DNA from: Amia ocellicauda
Taxonomy: Eukaryota > Chordata > Actinopteri > Amiiformes > Amiidae
NCBI RefSeq assembly: GCF_036373705.1
Contig: NC_089851.1
Span: 54,396,440-54,460,439 of the forward strand
DNA: 64,000 bases
Reading direction: 5' to 3'
Part shown: piece by piece, positions 33,277 to 44,944 of the stretch
How positions within the stretch are numbered: the stretch's first letter is position 1
Layout of the letters: each line of letters starts with the position of its first letter
Made by a program: the position numbers and the translations under genes
The notes under the pieces: model-generated
Seen by the model: only the letters and a program-made list of their open reading frames with translations
What the model was told of the DNA's origin: nothing
Database searches by the model: none

Positions 33277-36200
33277 ATGTTAGAGGTGAATAATGAAAAT
33301 GCTGAACAAATGGTTGAGGGTGGTGATGGCGGGGACCCGCCTCGGGTGTTTTTGGAGCGTATTCGTCACTATGACCGGGAACTTAACAGGTTCCGGGGAA
33401 TGGAGTTTTATGAAGAATTCAGGTTTGTGAATCTGGATCTGGTAGAATCGTACTGGTGCTGCGCAAGGGCTGTTAAATGAAATATCACACAATGTGGGTC
33501 CTAATGATTTTGTACAGCTTAGACTGAGCTCGGGGTCATTAAATAATGCTTTCTGTTAGAGGAGGCAACATTTGGGGGAGCTGGATGAAACAGATTTCCT
33601 AGAGAGCATAGCTAATTTACTGCAAAGTCACACCGAAATCCTAATATGCAAGGTGGGGTACGGAGACGTATAAAAGGTATTTTGTTTTGCAAGATAATAG
33701 ACAAGAAAAGGGCATGCCTCACTGATTTCAAAAACCAAGGTAACAATTTATGTTTTGCCACCAGTGTGTACCGCCTGTGGAAAGGGAAAGAATGCACAGA
33801 TGTTTGTTTTACTTCACAAACAGCATTACTACGGGGTTTTAAACATCAGAACATTTATAGGTGTTAACTATTTCTGTGATTATTGCCACGCAGTATATGG
33901 GCATAAAAATTGTCACACGTGTCGGAATTTGTGCAGAGCGTGTTTAGACCCCCACTGTTTTGAGGTTAAAGAGACCATCACCAGATGCGATGTATGTAAA
34001 ATATTCTGTAGAGGTGGTGTCTGTCTCAGGAGACACAAGGCTAAAGCTGCCACCAAAGAGATTCAGTGTGTTCAACACTTTTACTGTACAGAGTGCTGGA
34101 CTTTTCTCCCAATAATGCACACTTGCGAAGAAAAGCTCTTTCCGTGCTGTAAAAGTGTTATCCAGACACCTGACAATCATGTATGCTACATGAGCGTAAT
34201 AAACATCCCCAAACAATCGGAAAAATACATTTTCTTTGATTTTGAATGCATGCAAGAAACAGGACACACATCCCAAATTATGTTTATGCCTCACACATAA
34301 ACAACAAATGCACATGGGAGTTTTATGGGGATTCTTGCTTATCTGACTTTGTGAAATGTTTCATTGACACGTGTTTTAAAAACTACACTTTTATTTCACA
34401 CAATGGTAAAGGCTATGATAACTACTTGGTCATTAGAGAGCTCATACGTGAAAAGGTTGCTACACACTTCATCACACAAGGAGGTAAAATTATGTGCATG
34501 ACAGTGACCGCTCTGAACATCAGGTTCATTGATTCATTACATTTCTTGCCTCTGAAACTGAGCAATATGCCAAAAGCAATGGGGTTTGAGGGTGAGAAAG
34601 GCCATTTCCCACACTTCTTTAACACGGTCGCAAACCAAAATTATGTAGGACCCTTACCCGCTGAACAATTTTACGGGGTAGACTACATGATGGGTGCAGA
34701 TAAAACACAGTTTCAGGAATGGTACGATGAGCACAAACTCGATGAATTGAAGCGGTATTGTAGACAGGACGTGGACATACTGAGACAAGCTTGTACTACA
34801 TTTAGAAACGAGATATTATGTATGACAGAGCAGATACGTCTGAAGTGTCCATCTGACCCTGATTCAGACCTGATTAAAGTCAGTCTTGACCCGTTTCAGT
34901 ACATCACATTAGCCTCTGTGTGTATGACCATGTACCGGTACATGTTTCTCAGACCGCAGACCATAGCATTAGTCCATGACAATTATCACAACCAGAAAAA
35001 GCGGTTCTCGACCCCCGCTATTCAGTGGCTCATGTATACTGAACACACAGACAACATCAGTATACAACACGCACTAAAGCTGGGTGGTGAGCATAAATTT
35101 GGCCCGTACTATCTAGATGGTTTTGCAGTAATAAACGGTGTGTACACTGCTTTTGAGTACCATGGATGTTTTTTTCATGGTTGCGATACCTGTTATAGTG
35201 AAAATGACGTTAACAGTGTGACAAAAACAACATTCGGCTGGCTATATCAAAAGACAATGTATAAAACCGAATTCTTAAAATTACAAGGGTTTGATGTTAA
35301 AGTGATGTGGGAACACAAATGGAAGACAATGCTGAATGAAGACCAGGATGTTAGGGCATTTATTTCCGAATCACAGTTACCAGCGCCTTTAGACCCCAGG
35401 GAGTCTCTATTCGGTGGGTGGACGAATGCAGTGACCCTGTATTATCAACCAAAACCTGGCTAGGAACTCCGTTACTATGATTTCACCAGTCTGTACCCGT
35501 TTGTAAATAAAACCAAATTGTACCCCGTTGGTCACCCGGATATAATATGCGAGGGCTTTGAAGATTTACAAAATTACTTTGGGCTCGCAAAAGTCAAAGT
35601 TTACCCTCCTAGAAGGTTGTTTTTCCCTGTGCTACCGACCAGAGTTGGTAAAAAACTGTTCTTTACACTCTGTCGGACGTGCGCTGACACCCAGCAGGGC
35701 CCCCCTGCACACACAGCGACGAGCAGCGAGCGCTTACCGGTGTCTGGTGCATGCCAGAGCTGCTGTCTGCTGTAGATAAGGGTTACAGAATAGCAGAAAT
35801 ATACGAGATCTGGCACTTTAAGCACTCGACCAACACGTTGTTTAGTGAATATATTAAAACGCATTTAAAAGGCAAACAAGAAGCTTCAGGCTACCCCCAG
35901 TGGTGCAAAAATGACACAGACCGTGAACACTACATCAGAGAGTATCATGACAGAGAGGGGGTACACTTGGACCATTACAACATTACTAAGAATCCGGCCA
36001 AAAGACAGATTTCAAAACTGTTTTTGAATTCTTTATGGGGAAAATTTGGACAACGACCAGATTTACAAAACACCAGTATTGTGAGAGACCCCAACGAATT
36101 ATTTAAATACGTGTTTGCCCCATACCACGAGGTCCCGTCTTGTGATTTTATTGATGATGACGATGATTTTATGTGCCTGTGTCACCTGGAAACGGGGAAA

Positions 36201-36895
36201 AGAGCACTACACACAGCTTTCAAATGTAAATATTTGTATTGCCAGTTTCACCACCGCCTATGCTAGGTTAGAACTGTACTCTCTTCTGGATTCATTACAA
36301 GGTCGTTGTTTGTATTATGACACTGATTCAATCATTTATGTAAGCAGGCCAGGACAGTGGGACCCCAAGTTAGGAGATTATCTGGGTCAATTGACAAGTG
36401 AGCTGCCTCCGGATCAGCACATTACAGAGTTTGTTGCAACAGCACCTAAATCCTATGGATATAAGCTCTCAGGAGGGAAAGCCTGTATCAAGGTAAAGGG
36501 TATCACATTAAACGTGGCTAATAGTGAGAAAATTAATTTCGATAGCCTAAAAGATTTGATACTTGACTATGCGGATAAGTAGGCTGGTGCAAATGGTGAA
36601 ATAAAAGACATTGCACTGCGGCAACCGGGGATAGTACGTGTTAAACGTGACTGGCACTTTGAGATGAGAACACTGCAAAAGACCGAGAGATAAATTACAG
36701 ATTACAACGTTAGCTCGACAGATGTATCCAGGCAAATCTCAATATTTTTTGGAAGCTTTTGAAGATGCCACCAAGAAGTATTTTGGATACTTATTTGTCG
36801 ATGTCATGTCAAAGACCCCTGATGAATACCGTTTAAGGACGGGTCTTTTCCCCCCTGACATCCCGGTGGTTTATGTGTTTAAAAAACAAAGAAAG
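33277..36895 (+). pseudogene. Polinton protein-primed family-B DNA polymerase
   Basis: Remnant of the replicative polymerase of Polintons, which in the family copies the element from a terminal protein primer. Seen in order: a Cys/His-rich amino-terminal region (CTACGKGK, CDYCHAVYGHKNC, CRACLDPHC), the exonuclease motif FFDFECMQETG, further exonuclease blocks (SHNGKGYDNY, RYCRQDVDIL), a region with EYHGCFFHGCDTC, the palm motif around SLYP, the GKFGQR block and the YDTDSIIY active-site motif near 36.3 kb. Length and motif order match pPolB. The frame is broken in several places, so no product is expected. Confidence 0.92.
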
Positions 36896-36928
36896 TAAAA
36901 GCCGCTGGTTTTCCAGCGTTGAGCACAT

Positions 36929-37277
36929 TTGCTGTCTGTGACTCTGGCTGTCAGTATGTCACTGCGTATGAAGAGAAAACTGGCTCTCCTGCAGCTGCTG
37001 GTTAAAGCCAAGCCGCAACAAGGCCATTCTGTGCGCCGCTGGAAGCGACCTGGTACAGGCCGTGTCAGAAATCGCTCTAAATACACTGAAAGGAAACATC
37101 CGCTTGAGCGCTAAACAATTTCAGAAACTCAAGAAAAGTGGCCACATTATAAAAACACTTAGTAAAAAGACAGTGTCTGTTAAGAGAAAGAGAAATCTAT
37201 TGAATCAGTCTGGGGGGGTTATCAGTAATTTGCTAAGTATTGCCATTCCCCTCATTACCGGCTTACTGACCAGATGA
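36929..37277 (+). other. Polinton small basic protein region
   Basis: Short, strongly basic open sequence with LSAKQFQKLKKSGHI, followed by a hydrophobic end (IPLITGLLTR). Placed between the polymerase and the 247-residue protein. Basic peptides with hydrophobic tails occur among Polinton and adenovirus core or membrane-active proteins; the assignment is only by analogy. Confidence 0.35.
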
Positions 37278-38017
37278 AAATGCAATTCACTGAGAAAATG
37301 TATCTAGTACCTCAGAAACAGATGGGCCAAATTAAAGAGGACTTTCCAGTTGAACACGACATCAGAAAAATAGCCACATATAAATTGGATGGTGAAATGA
37401 AAGATATTCTGCAAAGCTCTCAATTGGGTGAATATGACAAAGCGCTGCAGAGGTACTTGGCCCTGACGTGGCAGGCAGAATCTGAAAAAGCCACTTTGAC
37501 TTTGCAGATGCCTGACACCGATACCCCGGCCGAAAAACCGCACACAGAGCCTGTTTTCGATTATATTTTAGACGCTATCCCACAAAGGCAAAATAAAAAT
37601 GCCGAAATGGTGTCCAACAATTCTATAGCTAGCTGGAATGAGAATGGGGAATTTGTGTACAAGGGGGGCCCTGTTCGTGGGTCTCATGTGATTGATCTGG
37701 TTAGGGCTGTCACACAGCCGCACACGCTGGCCACAGGAAGAGCCCCCAAAGGCTGGGGCAGTTTTATGATGGCGATGGCGGAGATTAACATCCCCGGTTC
37801 GGTACTGTCTAACAGAATAAACAGGGAGGTGTTGGAGAAACTGAAAACAACACCTACTAGAAACAGTTCTATGTCTATACAGAGAAATCCTATTTCTCCT
37901 GAACCAGACTTTGATATTTCGATGGAGGGGGCGGCTGCCCCACCCGAAACACCACAAAGAGACCAGCCAGCTAAAAAGCATCGGCTGTTTGGGAAATTAC
38001 CATGGCTGTCTCTGTAA
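37274..38017 (+). CDS. Polinton protein of 247 residues, probable virion-associated
   Basis: A long frame opening at the overlap with the upstream small frame (start 37274). Contains MYLVPQKQMGQIKEDFP at the amino terminus, then a helical stretch, then GPVRGSHVIDLVRAVTQ and APKGWGSFMMAMAEINIPGS, with a Pro/Arg-rich carboxyl end. No enzyme motif and no membrane segment are seen. I recall similar proteins near the polymerase in vertebrate Polintons, without known function. The GPVRGSHVI...GWGSF pattern suggests a structural role; this is inference. Confidence 0.55.
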   Translation: MKMQFTEKMYLVPQKQMGQIKEDFPVEHDIRKIATYKLDGEMKDILQSSQLGEYDKALQRYLALTWQAESEKATLTLQMPDTDTPAEKPHTEPVFDYILDAIPQRQNKNAEMVSNNSIASWNENGEFVYKGGPVRGSHVIDLVRAVTQPHTLATGRAPKGWGSFMMAMAEINIPGSVLSNRINREVLEKLKTTPTRNSSMSIQRNPISPEPDFDISMEGAAAPPETPQRDQPAKKHRLFGKLPWLSL

Positions 38018-38150
38018 AGCGGGTCCTCATGGTTTTATTTTTTGTATTATTATTTTGGTTGTTGTTTGTTTATATATAGGCTATAGAAATACATACATTG
38101 ATGTTATCTGTAAAATGTTAAATCCTTGTGTGATTCTGATAATAAAAAAT

Positions 38151-38182
<32 letters not shown>

Positions 38183-38670
38183 GTGTTTGTATGTCAAAGA
38201 ACATTATCAGTGGTGTTTCACTGTTTTAGTTTATTTGGTTTTTGTGTGTGCTGAATAAAAAATGTAACGCGTGATAAACTATGGTGTTTGTATGTATGGA
38301 TTTATTAACTACATATAAACATAATTCATGTGTATATAATATTTTATTATCAGGTTAGCAGGCGTTACATATATGAGAATGCCACGTCATTAAGCTTAAA
38401 CGCACACACACAAACATACACACAAGCATTATTCTATCATTCTATAGTGTCTATAGTGTTATTCATACACTGTTCTAACATTGTTTATTTCTGTTCATGA
38501 CTGATTTAGCAATTATGACAGATCCTAAAATCATGCATTCGGTTACACATCTGACAATTCTCATTTACATGAAGCTTAAACAGATACATAGGTCTCGTTC
38601 TCCTGTTATAAATTTTCACAAACTGCATTACTAATTAAATCTTCAGAATACAAATCCAATATCTGATTTT
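38018..38670. other. Convergent intergenic region of the Polinton
   Basis: AT-rich, with an (ATT)n run at about 38154-38181 and AATAAA-type signals near 38140 and 38246, fitting transcript ends between the converging halves. No coding signal. Confidence 0.55.
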
Positions 38671-38673
38671 AAG

Positions 38674-39159
38674 CTAGCTCCTTACAACGCTGTTGTAAAA
38701 AATACACACAGTGGTTTCCACATGTTGTGGATAAAGCATCCTGCAACTGTCTGGAGTTAACACTGTTAACACTGAGTTTGTGTTTAAAAAACACATGATT
38801 GATTTAGGGAAAAAAGGAGCATTGGGGGGGAATCCGTAAGAATCAAAGAATTCGGCCTTCCCATCTCCTCCTAGATAGATAGCAAGCCAGTGCTCCCCGG
38901 GTCGGTCATGCGGATGTGTGTTGATGACGAAACAGGCCGGCCTGTGGACTCCTGACCGTTTGGGGAGCTTGTCAGATGGAAACACACCCAGAAAATAGTC
39001 TGTTGTGTAACTGTCCTTAGTCATGATGGCCCCAATCTGTTGCGTATTCATGACCAGAGTATTGAAAGCCACAAGGCAATCGTTTTTCAACTGTAGTCGT
39101 AAAGGACTTATCTTAATAATGATTAATGTTAATTTCAACAATGTTGTCAAAAACAGCAT
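38674..39159 (-). CDS. Polinton cysteine protease (adenain-like)
   Basis: A frame of 161 residues. The carboxyl two thirds match the adenovirus-type (Ulp1-fold) maturation protease of Polintons: GVHRPACFVINTHPHDRPGE, HWLAIYLGG with the catalytic His, and FFDSYGFPPN with the acidic residue. In this family a Gln and a Cys follow in the last third. The role is cleavage of capsid precursor proteins during particle maturation. Part of the minus-strand late gene block with the capsid genes upstream. Confidence 0.85.
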   Translation of the reverse strand: MLFLTTLLKLTLIIIKISPLRLQLKNDCLVAFNTLVMNTQQIGAIMTKDSYTTDYFLGVFPSDKLPKRSGVHRPACFVINTHPHDRPGEHWLAIYLGGDGKAEFFDSYGFPPNAPFFPKSIMCFLNTNSVLTVLTPDSCRMLYPQHVETTVCIFYNSVVRS

Positions 39160-40345
39160 ACACTATCATGTTCACGGTGGTTGGTAATGGCTGGGCAAAA
39201 CTAATTTCTGCTCTCAGGTTCCCTGTTTTTATGAGCGAATAGTGCCCAGTGCACTCTTGATCCGGGCTGAGGTTAAATGCAAACAGTGTGTAACCTCTGG
39301 CAAACTCCTTACAGTCCACTACCAGAGGCTTGTCTTTGAGGTGCTTTCCGGCTGTTTCCACCAGGTTAAAGTTATCATTTGCGAAATCCGGTTGTAGCGG
39401 TTTAGTAGGGATCTGCTCCCCATCTACTTACAGGGCCAGGAAATTAATATCACAATGTTTAAAGTAGAAGGGGTTTATCCACAAAACCAATTGCTATTAT
39501 TTTAGCCAATTGTCCCAGAAACACATTTTCCTGGTTGCAGACCCTGCTTCCTCTGGCCAGACTGAACACTTTCATATGAACCCGATCTACAGGGTATTTT
39601 GCATTAGCCACCTGCAGCACATCGGCATGACCCAGCCTGACAGCGGGGGCCACCCGGACCCTCTTCACAAACACAGCTGCTGAGAGAACCGACAGTTTGA
39701 AATCCTCAGCGTTGCTCATGAGACAGAACGCTTCTCTGTTACGGGTGAGTTGAATTTTTATATCAACGCCGTTCAGCACTAATTTGTCTTGAAAAAACAT
39801 GTCTGCATGAATACAACCCAACAATTCTAGTTTTCGGCTTCCTGCTGTATAGGCCGCTCTATTTCTGAACCCCAGGTTTGTCCCGTTCAGTGCGGTTACT
39901 TCATGCTGGCCGGCTGTGTCCTTGACAAAAAGGCCTGCTGAGTACTATGTGTTCAAAGTGCTTTCACTGTAGTTGAGAATGGATTCTATTATAGCCCTGT
40001 ATGGATAACAGTTGTTGCTCTGGCTAATAAGTCTGTCACCGATTGTGATGTCGACCTGGCTGAAAAGGGAGGCCACGGGGTAATTTACCAGGCCCACCCG
40101 ATCATCCTGGGCCAGATCAGTGCCATCATGCTTAGTAATTTTACAAGTCAGGTAGATGATCGTGTTGTTCAGATCTAGATAGTCCTCTCCGTTTCCAGTG
40201 ATGTAGAATTCCAGTGGGGCATTGTCAGAGAGCGCTGTGAGGGGGGGCACCTACACATAGAAACTCTTCTCAATGCTGGTCTGTGTGGGCACCAGCTGAA
40301 AAAGGTCCAGTTCAGATTTGGTGCACTCCTCAGAACTGCAGTGAA
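39113..40345 (-). pseudogene. Polinton major capsid protein (double jelly-roll)
   Basis: Recognised from the amino-terminal block DNAPLEFYITGNGEDYLDLN and FSQVDITIGDRLISQSNNCY, and further along VLNGVDIKIQLTRNREAFCL, the pattern of the double jelly-roll capsid protein that Krupovic and colleagues described in Polintons. The protein forms pseudo-hexameric capsomers in the family. Region is broken; extent is approximate. Confidence 0.85.
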
Positions 40346-40357
40346 CGAAAGCCATGT

Positions 40358-40770
40358 TTAAAATATATCCCCGCGATGTTGTTGCCTGGAGCTCCTCTTC
40401 TTACCAGCCCCGTTTCTCTTATGATTGTGTTTCTTCTGTATAGTCCTTTTAACAGGGGCCGGCGGTCCTGTGAGCCCCAGTGGTGTCGTTCTTTTCCTTT
40501 TAATGCCTCTCCTGACCTTTCGGAGCATGAATTCTACTGGCCACCGCACTTGTAACCTGCCCGACCACATCTTTAGCTATGTTTCTGGCAGCCAATTTGA
40601 CGTGTGGTTTGACAATTTCTAATCCGCGTCTCAGAAAAGGCATAGCTACCAGCTACCCCCGCACCGTATTGTACTGGCATCCCGGCGAAACCGGGGAGGC
40701 CGTTACCCGCCTGATACTTGTAGTAGTTCCTATACATGTGCGGGTCTCCATAGTTTTTAATAATCACCAT
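40358..40770 (-). other. Polinton small basic and Gly/Tyr-rich proteins
   Basis: Two short minus-strand coding-like stretches between the capsid and penton genes: one rich in Arg and Lys (RRGIKRKRTTPLG, KRTIQKKHNHKR), and one Tyr/Gly-rich (YRNYYKYQAGNGLPGFAG). Position and composition resemble adenovirus core peptides; no firm family match. Confidence 0.4.
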
Positions 40771-40773
40771 GAT

Positions 40774-41518
40774 TTAAAAGTGGTTGTATCTAACAGGTTG
40801 GAAATGCAACTTCACTATCACCTTGCCGTATGCGAATGTCACATGTCCGTTCTGGTCAGTCTTTATTTCAGTGCTGATGGTGTCGAATTCATCCATGCTC
40901 AGGGGGACATAGTGGGGCTTATCATATAACAGCGTAACAAACTTGCCTTCTTCCCCTTTTTTAGGTATACAGCGCAGAAGCGGGGCATACATGTCACCCA
41001 CTAGTTGGTGTTCAATTATATCGGTATAAACATACATGTGGTTAAAACCCGCTGTAATATCCGCAGGCTGGGGCGATTCCCCCCCCCCCCCCCTTCTCGG
41101 GAATGAACCCCAAGACATGTGCTAGCTGGCCCGTGGTAAAAAACAATAAAGTCGAATCCCTGAAAAGCCTCACGCTTCTAATATAGTTGTATTGAAAGTA
41201 TACCTTGGGCAATGTGGGGACGGCCTTGACAGCATTATTCATGGCTGTTAACAATACATCAATGTTTTTATAGTAGCCTTGTGATATTTCATAATACCAG
41301 TTTGTATCGGTTGTCTCAGAATGCAATTCAAAGCTCTGTTTCCTGTCAAACGTATTGATGGTCATGGGGTAGTGCATCTCCACCATCCCTACCTCCCATT
41401 TACCTGGTAGATCGATGGATTTGGCTAGATGGTCAGTGAAGTTGGAGCTCTTGTTGTTAGGAAATAGTGTCTCCGAGGCATTACTGGTAAAAGTCAGGTA
41501 AAATCCATTTTCACTCAT
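40774..41518 (-). pseudogene. Polinton minor capsid (penton) protein
   Basis: Begins MSENGFYLTFTSNASETLFP and contains FTDHLAKSIDLPGKWEVGMV, then GFNHMYVYTDIIEHQLVGD and LYDKPHYVPLSM. These words are typical of the single jelly-roll penton-like protein of metazoan Polintons, which occupies capsid vertices in the family. Lies between the integrase and the small basic proteins, as in other vertebrate copies. Broken. Confidence 0.8.
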
Positions 41519-41521
41519 TTT

Positions 41522-42614
41522 TTATCCTCTCACAACCCCCGGGGCTATGTCTTTCACCTCTGAAGCTTTGATCCAACTATTAAATTTAACTCCCCAACTC
41601 AGCCATTTGACTAAAACTTGTTTACCACGGCCACGGCCTCTGGAGTCTAAAATTTTCTGTATTCGATAGACTCTGTCACCATTTGGGTTTATCTTTTGTA
41701 ACTCTTCGGTGTAAAACTGACCTTTTATGTCGTCACCAGCATAATCTTTTAGTTTGTAAATAGGCCTTAATCCAGGCACACATTTTTTAACTATGAATAT
41801 TTCATCTGTGAATGTTTGCTCATACCCCTTTTCAAATTTCCCTTTTATTCTCGACACCCTCACATGATCACCTTCTTTAAACTTAAATTTTGAAGGTTTG
41901 CTTTTTACAAATGACCCATACACAGTCCTCCACACCCTCAGGGCATTGTCATGGGTGACATCTACTGGTCGTTCCTTGACAGTTCTATGGAATGTGTGAT
42001 TGTAACTGTGAAACAGCTCTAAAGTACTTCCACATTTTCGATTTTATAGTCCTATTGAATCTCTCTACCACACTGGCTTTCACTTTACTATTTGTCACAA
42101 AATGTACAATTTGGTATTGCTTGAGAAGACTTTGAAAACCATGGTTGAGGAATTCTTTCCCCTGATCTGTCTGCAGTTTCTTTGGAACGCGCCCTTGGGT
42201 GAATATTCTTTTAAAGGCGGCACACACTTGCTGACCCGTTTTGTTTTTTAATGGTACTGCCCAGGCGTATTTGGACAACACATCTATACAGGTTAGAATG
42301 TATTTCATACCGTTGTTGAACTTTGAGAACTGACCCATTTCCACCAGGTCTGCCTGCCATTGCCAGTCAATGTCTTGTACCAGTGTCAAGTTCCTCTTAA
42401 ACCTCACCCGCGCTGGTCTGTGCACTGTGTATGTATATTGATCCGATAACCATTGTGAAACATGTTCTCTTTTTATACGGTCACCCTTTGCTCTGGCACT
42501 TCTCAGCAGTGTATCGAGTCCTCCAAAACGACCGGCTTCTTTAGGCGTATAATAGATCTCTTTTAATCTCTCTTCATGGTTCATTTTCTCGTGATTAATG
42601 AATACACCCTTCAA
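41522..42614 (-). pseudogene. Polinton retroviral-type integrase with chromodomain
   Basis: The catalytic core shows DDE residues in WQADLVEMGQFSKF, TDQGKEFLNHGF and VKASVVERFNRTIKS, after an amino-terminal region with YYTPKEAGRFGG. The carboxyl region holds an SH3-like stretch (FKEGDHVRVSRIKGKFEKGY) and a chromodomain-like end (VLVKWLSWGVKFNSWI). The family enzyme inserts the element with a 6-bp target duplication, matching the flanks seen here. Located nearest the right terminal repeat. Broken. Confidence 0.9.
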
Positions 42615-42640
42615 CTTAGTAACTTATACCAAATAGTAAC

Positions 42641-42723
42641 ACCCAGGTGGCTGAGTGCTTAAGGCATTGGACTTAAGATCTAATAGATGTATGTCTGTGT
42701 GGGTTGGAATTCCACTCTGGGTA
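42641..42723 (+). tRNA. tRNA-Leu(UAA)-like gene inside the Polinton
   Basis: 83 nt with a complete type II cloverleaf. Acceptor ACCCAGG pairs with TCTGGGT (one G-U). The D arm has TGGCTGAGTGC, an A-box match. Anticodon arm TTGGA-CTTAAGA-TCTAA gives U33 and anticodon TAA. A long variable arm follows, and the T arm is GTGGG-TTGGAAT-TCCAC. The T loop has TTGG where TTCG is normal, which weakens the B box, so activity is uncertain. A T6 run (42729-42734) lies five bases after the gene, a good Pol III terminator. It resembles vertebrate tRNA-Leu(UAA). It lies between the integrase and the right terminal repeat and has no partner at the left end. Confidence 0.85.
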
Positions 42724-42727
42724 AGTA

Positions 42728-42735
42728 CTTTTTTG
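42728..42735 (+). terminator. Pol III terminator of the tRNA-Leu(UAA)-like gene
   Basis: Run of six T residues starting five bases after the tRNA 3' end. The tRNA-Pro array genes have no such run. Confidence 0.7.
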
Positions 42736-42783
42736 ATCAAAACTTTATTTTGTTCTCTTTTTCTAATTTAATTTATTTTATTT

Positions 42784-42993
42784 TATACCACCCCAAAAAC
42801 AATCATAAAATATATAACCTAAAATCATCACATGCACATCACTAAACACAGTTTAAAATACTTTTTTATTAAAACTTTATGTTGTTGTTCTCTTCTTATT
42901 TTAATGTATTTTATTTTGGTAACAACTTATCGTACCAAACCTAATCATAAAACATAACCTAACACAAATAATAATAAGTTTAAACTCTTAAAC

Positions 42994-43032
<39 letters not shown>

Positions 43033-43401
43033 CATCAGGGTGAGATGGCGGCGAACACTTGTCAAGATGACCTGTGCCCTTTCCAAAATGCCTGTCATCC
43101 TAACAAGATGGAGGTCATCCAAACAAGATGGCTGCCATCCTAACAAGATCACGGTCATCCAAACAAGATGGCTGACAGGAGAGGGTCAAAGGGTAAAACC
43201 TGTATTCTTACAAGATGGCTGACTGGAGAGGATCAAAGGGTACAGGGTAAGGAGGAGCTTCCTGGCCCATTGGGCTTCTGGGTAAGGAGGGGCTTCATGG
43301 CCCGTGAGGCTTCTGGGTAAGGCGGGTTTCCCAGCCGATGGGGCTTCTGGGTAGGGGCGGGGCCACCTGTCACTTTGACATAAAGTACCATCATTACTAC
43401 T
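42784..43401 (-). repeat. Polinton right terminal inverted repeat
   Basis: Inverted counterpart of the left repeat, ending ...cattactact. Keeps both minisatellites with slightly different unit numbers and a longer (AC)n run at about 43000-43026. Confidence 0.85.
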
Positions 43402-44182
43402 CTGATGTTAGTACTTGAAATGTGTATTACCAAGCATTGATAAGTCACACAGTGTGGCAACAATCTTGGATTATGCCTCGATTTCTCATAAACCCTTATA
43501 CTGGCTGATGTGTGCTTTGGTATACAGTATCTTTGGACTGTGTTCTACACATATCCTAAAAGACAATTCCTACATGAAGAAACATAGCAGTAATGAACAA
43601 AATATTTTGACTTACTGTACATTTTGTTCAATTTTAAGCCTGCAATAACACACTGTCACCACTGGTAGCAGCATATACCACAAACAGCACTGAGATAAAA
43701 AAAAATGAAGCGGCCATCTTGGGCATGTACATCGTAACAACAAAACACTATCAGTCACTTGCAACAGTATTAGAGTGGAAACTATTATTTTAAACACACA
43801 GACACTTCTGTCTGCAAATACAAATAGTGTAAATTGAGATGTGTTTAAATTAGGGATTATTTCAGATGTAGAGAAACCTTGAAGAGAAGCAAGAGAAAAC
43901 AAATGTGAAACTAAAAAATTGGATTAAATGTGATTCACATGAAACATAAATACACATTATGTAAAATAAATACATGAAAATCAACAGTGGTACAAGAGCG
44001 GTGATGTTGCTGAATCTGTAGTGGTGGATTATTGCTTTCAACTGAACATCATTTCAAACTGAGATTGGCTGGATCCATGCATCAGTTCCTGGTTAAATAG
44101 TTAACGATGCAACACGGGGGCGATTTTGTGCTCTTCTCTCTCAGTGAAATCGTAACTTATGGTGACATGTTGTATACTGAAC
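43402..44182. other. Right flank of the Polinton, intergenic
   Basis: No gene or named repeat recognised; short frames here have no family features. Confidence 0.5.
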
Positions 44183-44351
44183 TGTGCAGAATCGCTGGCT
44201 CTATTCAATATAATTGAAAGGGCGAACATAAGACGTTTACTGTGCGAGCTACAATCGAATAAACGGACCTGCTCATTGAGGCGCTTGATATTAGTAATTG
44301 GACATATTTCCCGCTTTATGAAAAACATTGCTTTTACAAGCTGGAATTGTA
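44183..44351 (+). repeat. Dispersed segment, copy 2, left part
   Basis: Matches the beginning of the 29728 segment (gaatcgctggctctat, gaacataagac, taattgga). Ends exactly at the CACTG terminus of the next element; the last 35 bp (44317-44351) are nearly repeated at 47176-47208. Confidence 0.6.
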
Positions 44352-44944
44352 CACTGTAAAAAATGTTACATGCAATCTACTTTAAAAAATTATGGTAACA
44401 TTATTACACATATTTTTTAAGGTTTAGTTTTTTTGCGAAATCTACCCGAATAAATTAAGTAAAATTTCCTAAATTATTTAGTCTATGGCACACAATGAAT
44501 TTAATTTAATCTTTTTTATTGTATGTTTTCTCACAAATTAATCAAGTAAAATTTACTCATTTGTATTAATTAAAATGACTTAATTATAAAATGTACTGCC
44601 TTTTTCAAGTTAAGATAATAATGAATACAAAATGCAGTTTTTGTTGACAAACATGCTTTTATTGTCTTTTTGGACTGTAACCATAAATAACAAATATATA
44701 TAAAATGTAAGCAGCAGTTTTAAGACATGAAAAAAAAAAGTTTACATTTCCCATGTCATTGAGAAACATCATTTTGTTACACAAAAACATGTGCATACAA
44801 ATAACAACTTGTAGCAAAATGTATAAAACCATTTATACTAGCTAAAAGATTGTATGAACAACAATCATGTAGAACAGTATCAAACGCTCAATCAGTGCAG
44901 TTTTTTTTCCACCAGAACTTGATAATAATGCTTTGTCTCTCAAT

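Larger units (their letters stand above)
31226..43401. mobile_element. Maverick/Polinton fossil, 12.2 kb
   Basis: Bounded by long terminal inverted repeats that begin AGTAGTAATGATGG and flanked by a near-perfect 6-bp duplication (cttatg at 31220-31225, ctgatg at 43402-43407), both typical of Polintons. Parts recognised: protein-primed family-B DNA polymerase (plus strand), an unplaced 247-residue protein, an adenain-like cysteine protease, a double jelly-roll major capsid protein, small basic or glycine-rich proteins, a minor capsid (penton) protein and a chromodomain integrase (the last five on the minus strand, converging on the polymerase side at about 38.0-38.6 kb). I could not recognise a packaging ATPase. 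The element is broken, by roughly ten changes in all. The two terminal repeats differ at about six positions in 210 bp that I compared, so it is not a fresh insertion but not very ancient either. Confidence 0.93.

Noticed and set aside
40283-40622. Plus-strand frames opposite the capsid genes
   Set aside because: They are antisense shadows of the minus-strand Polinton genes.
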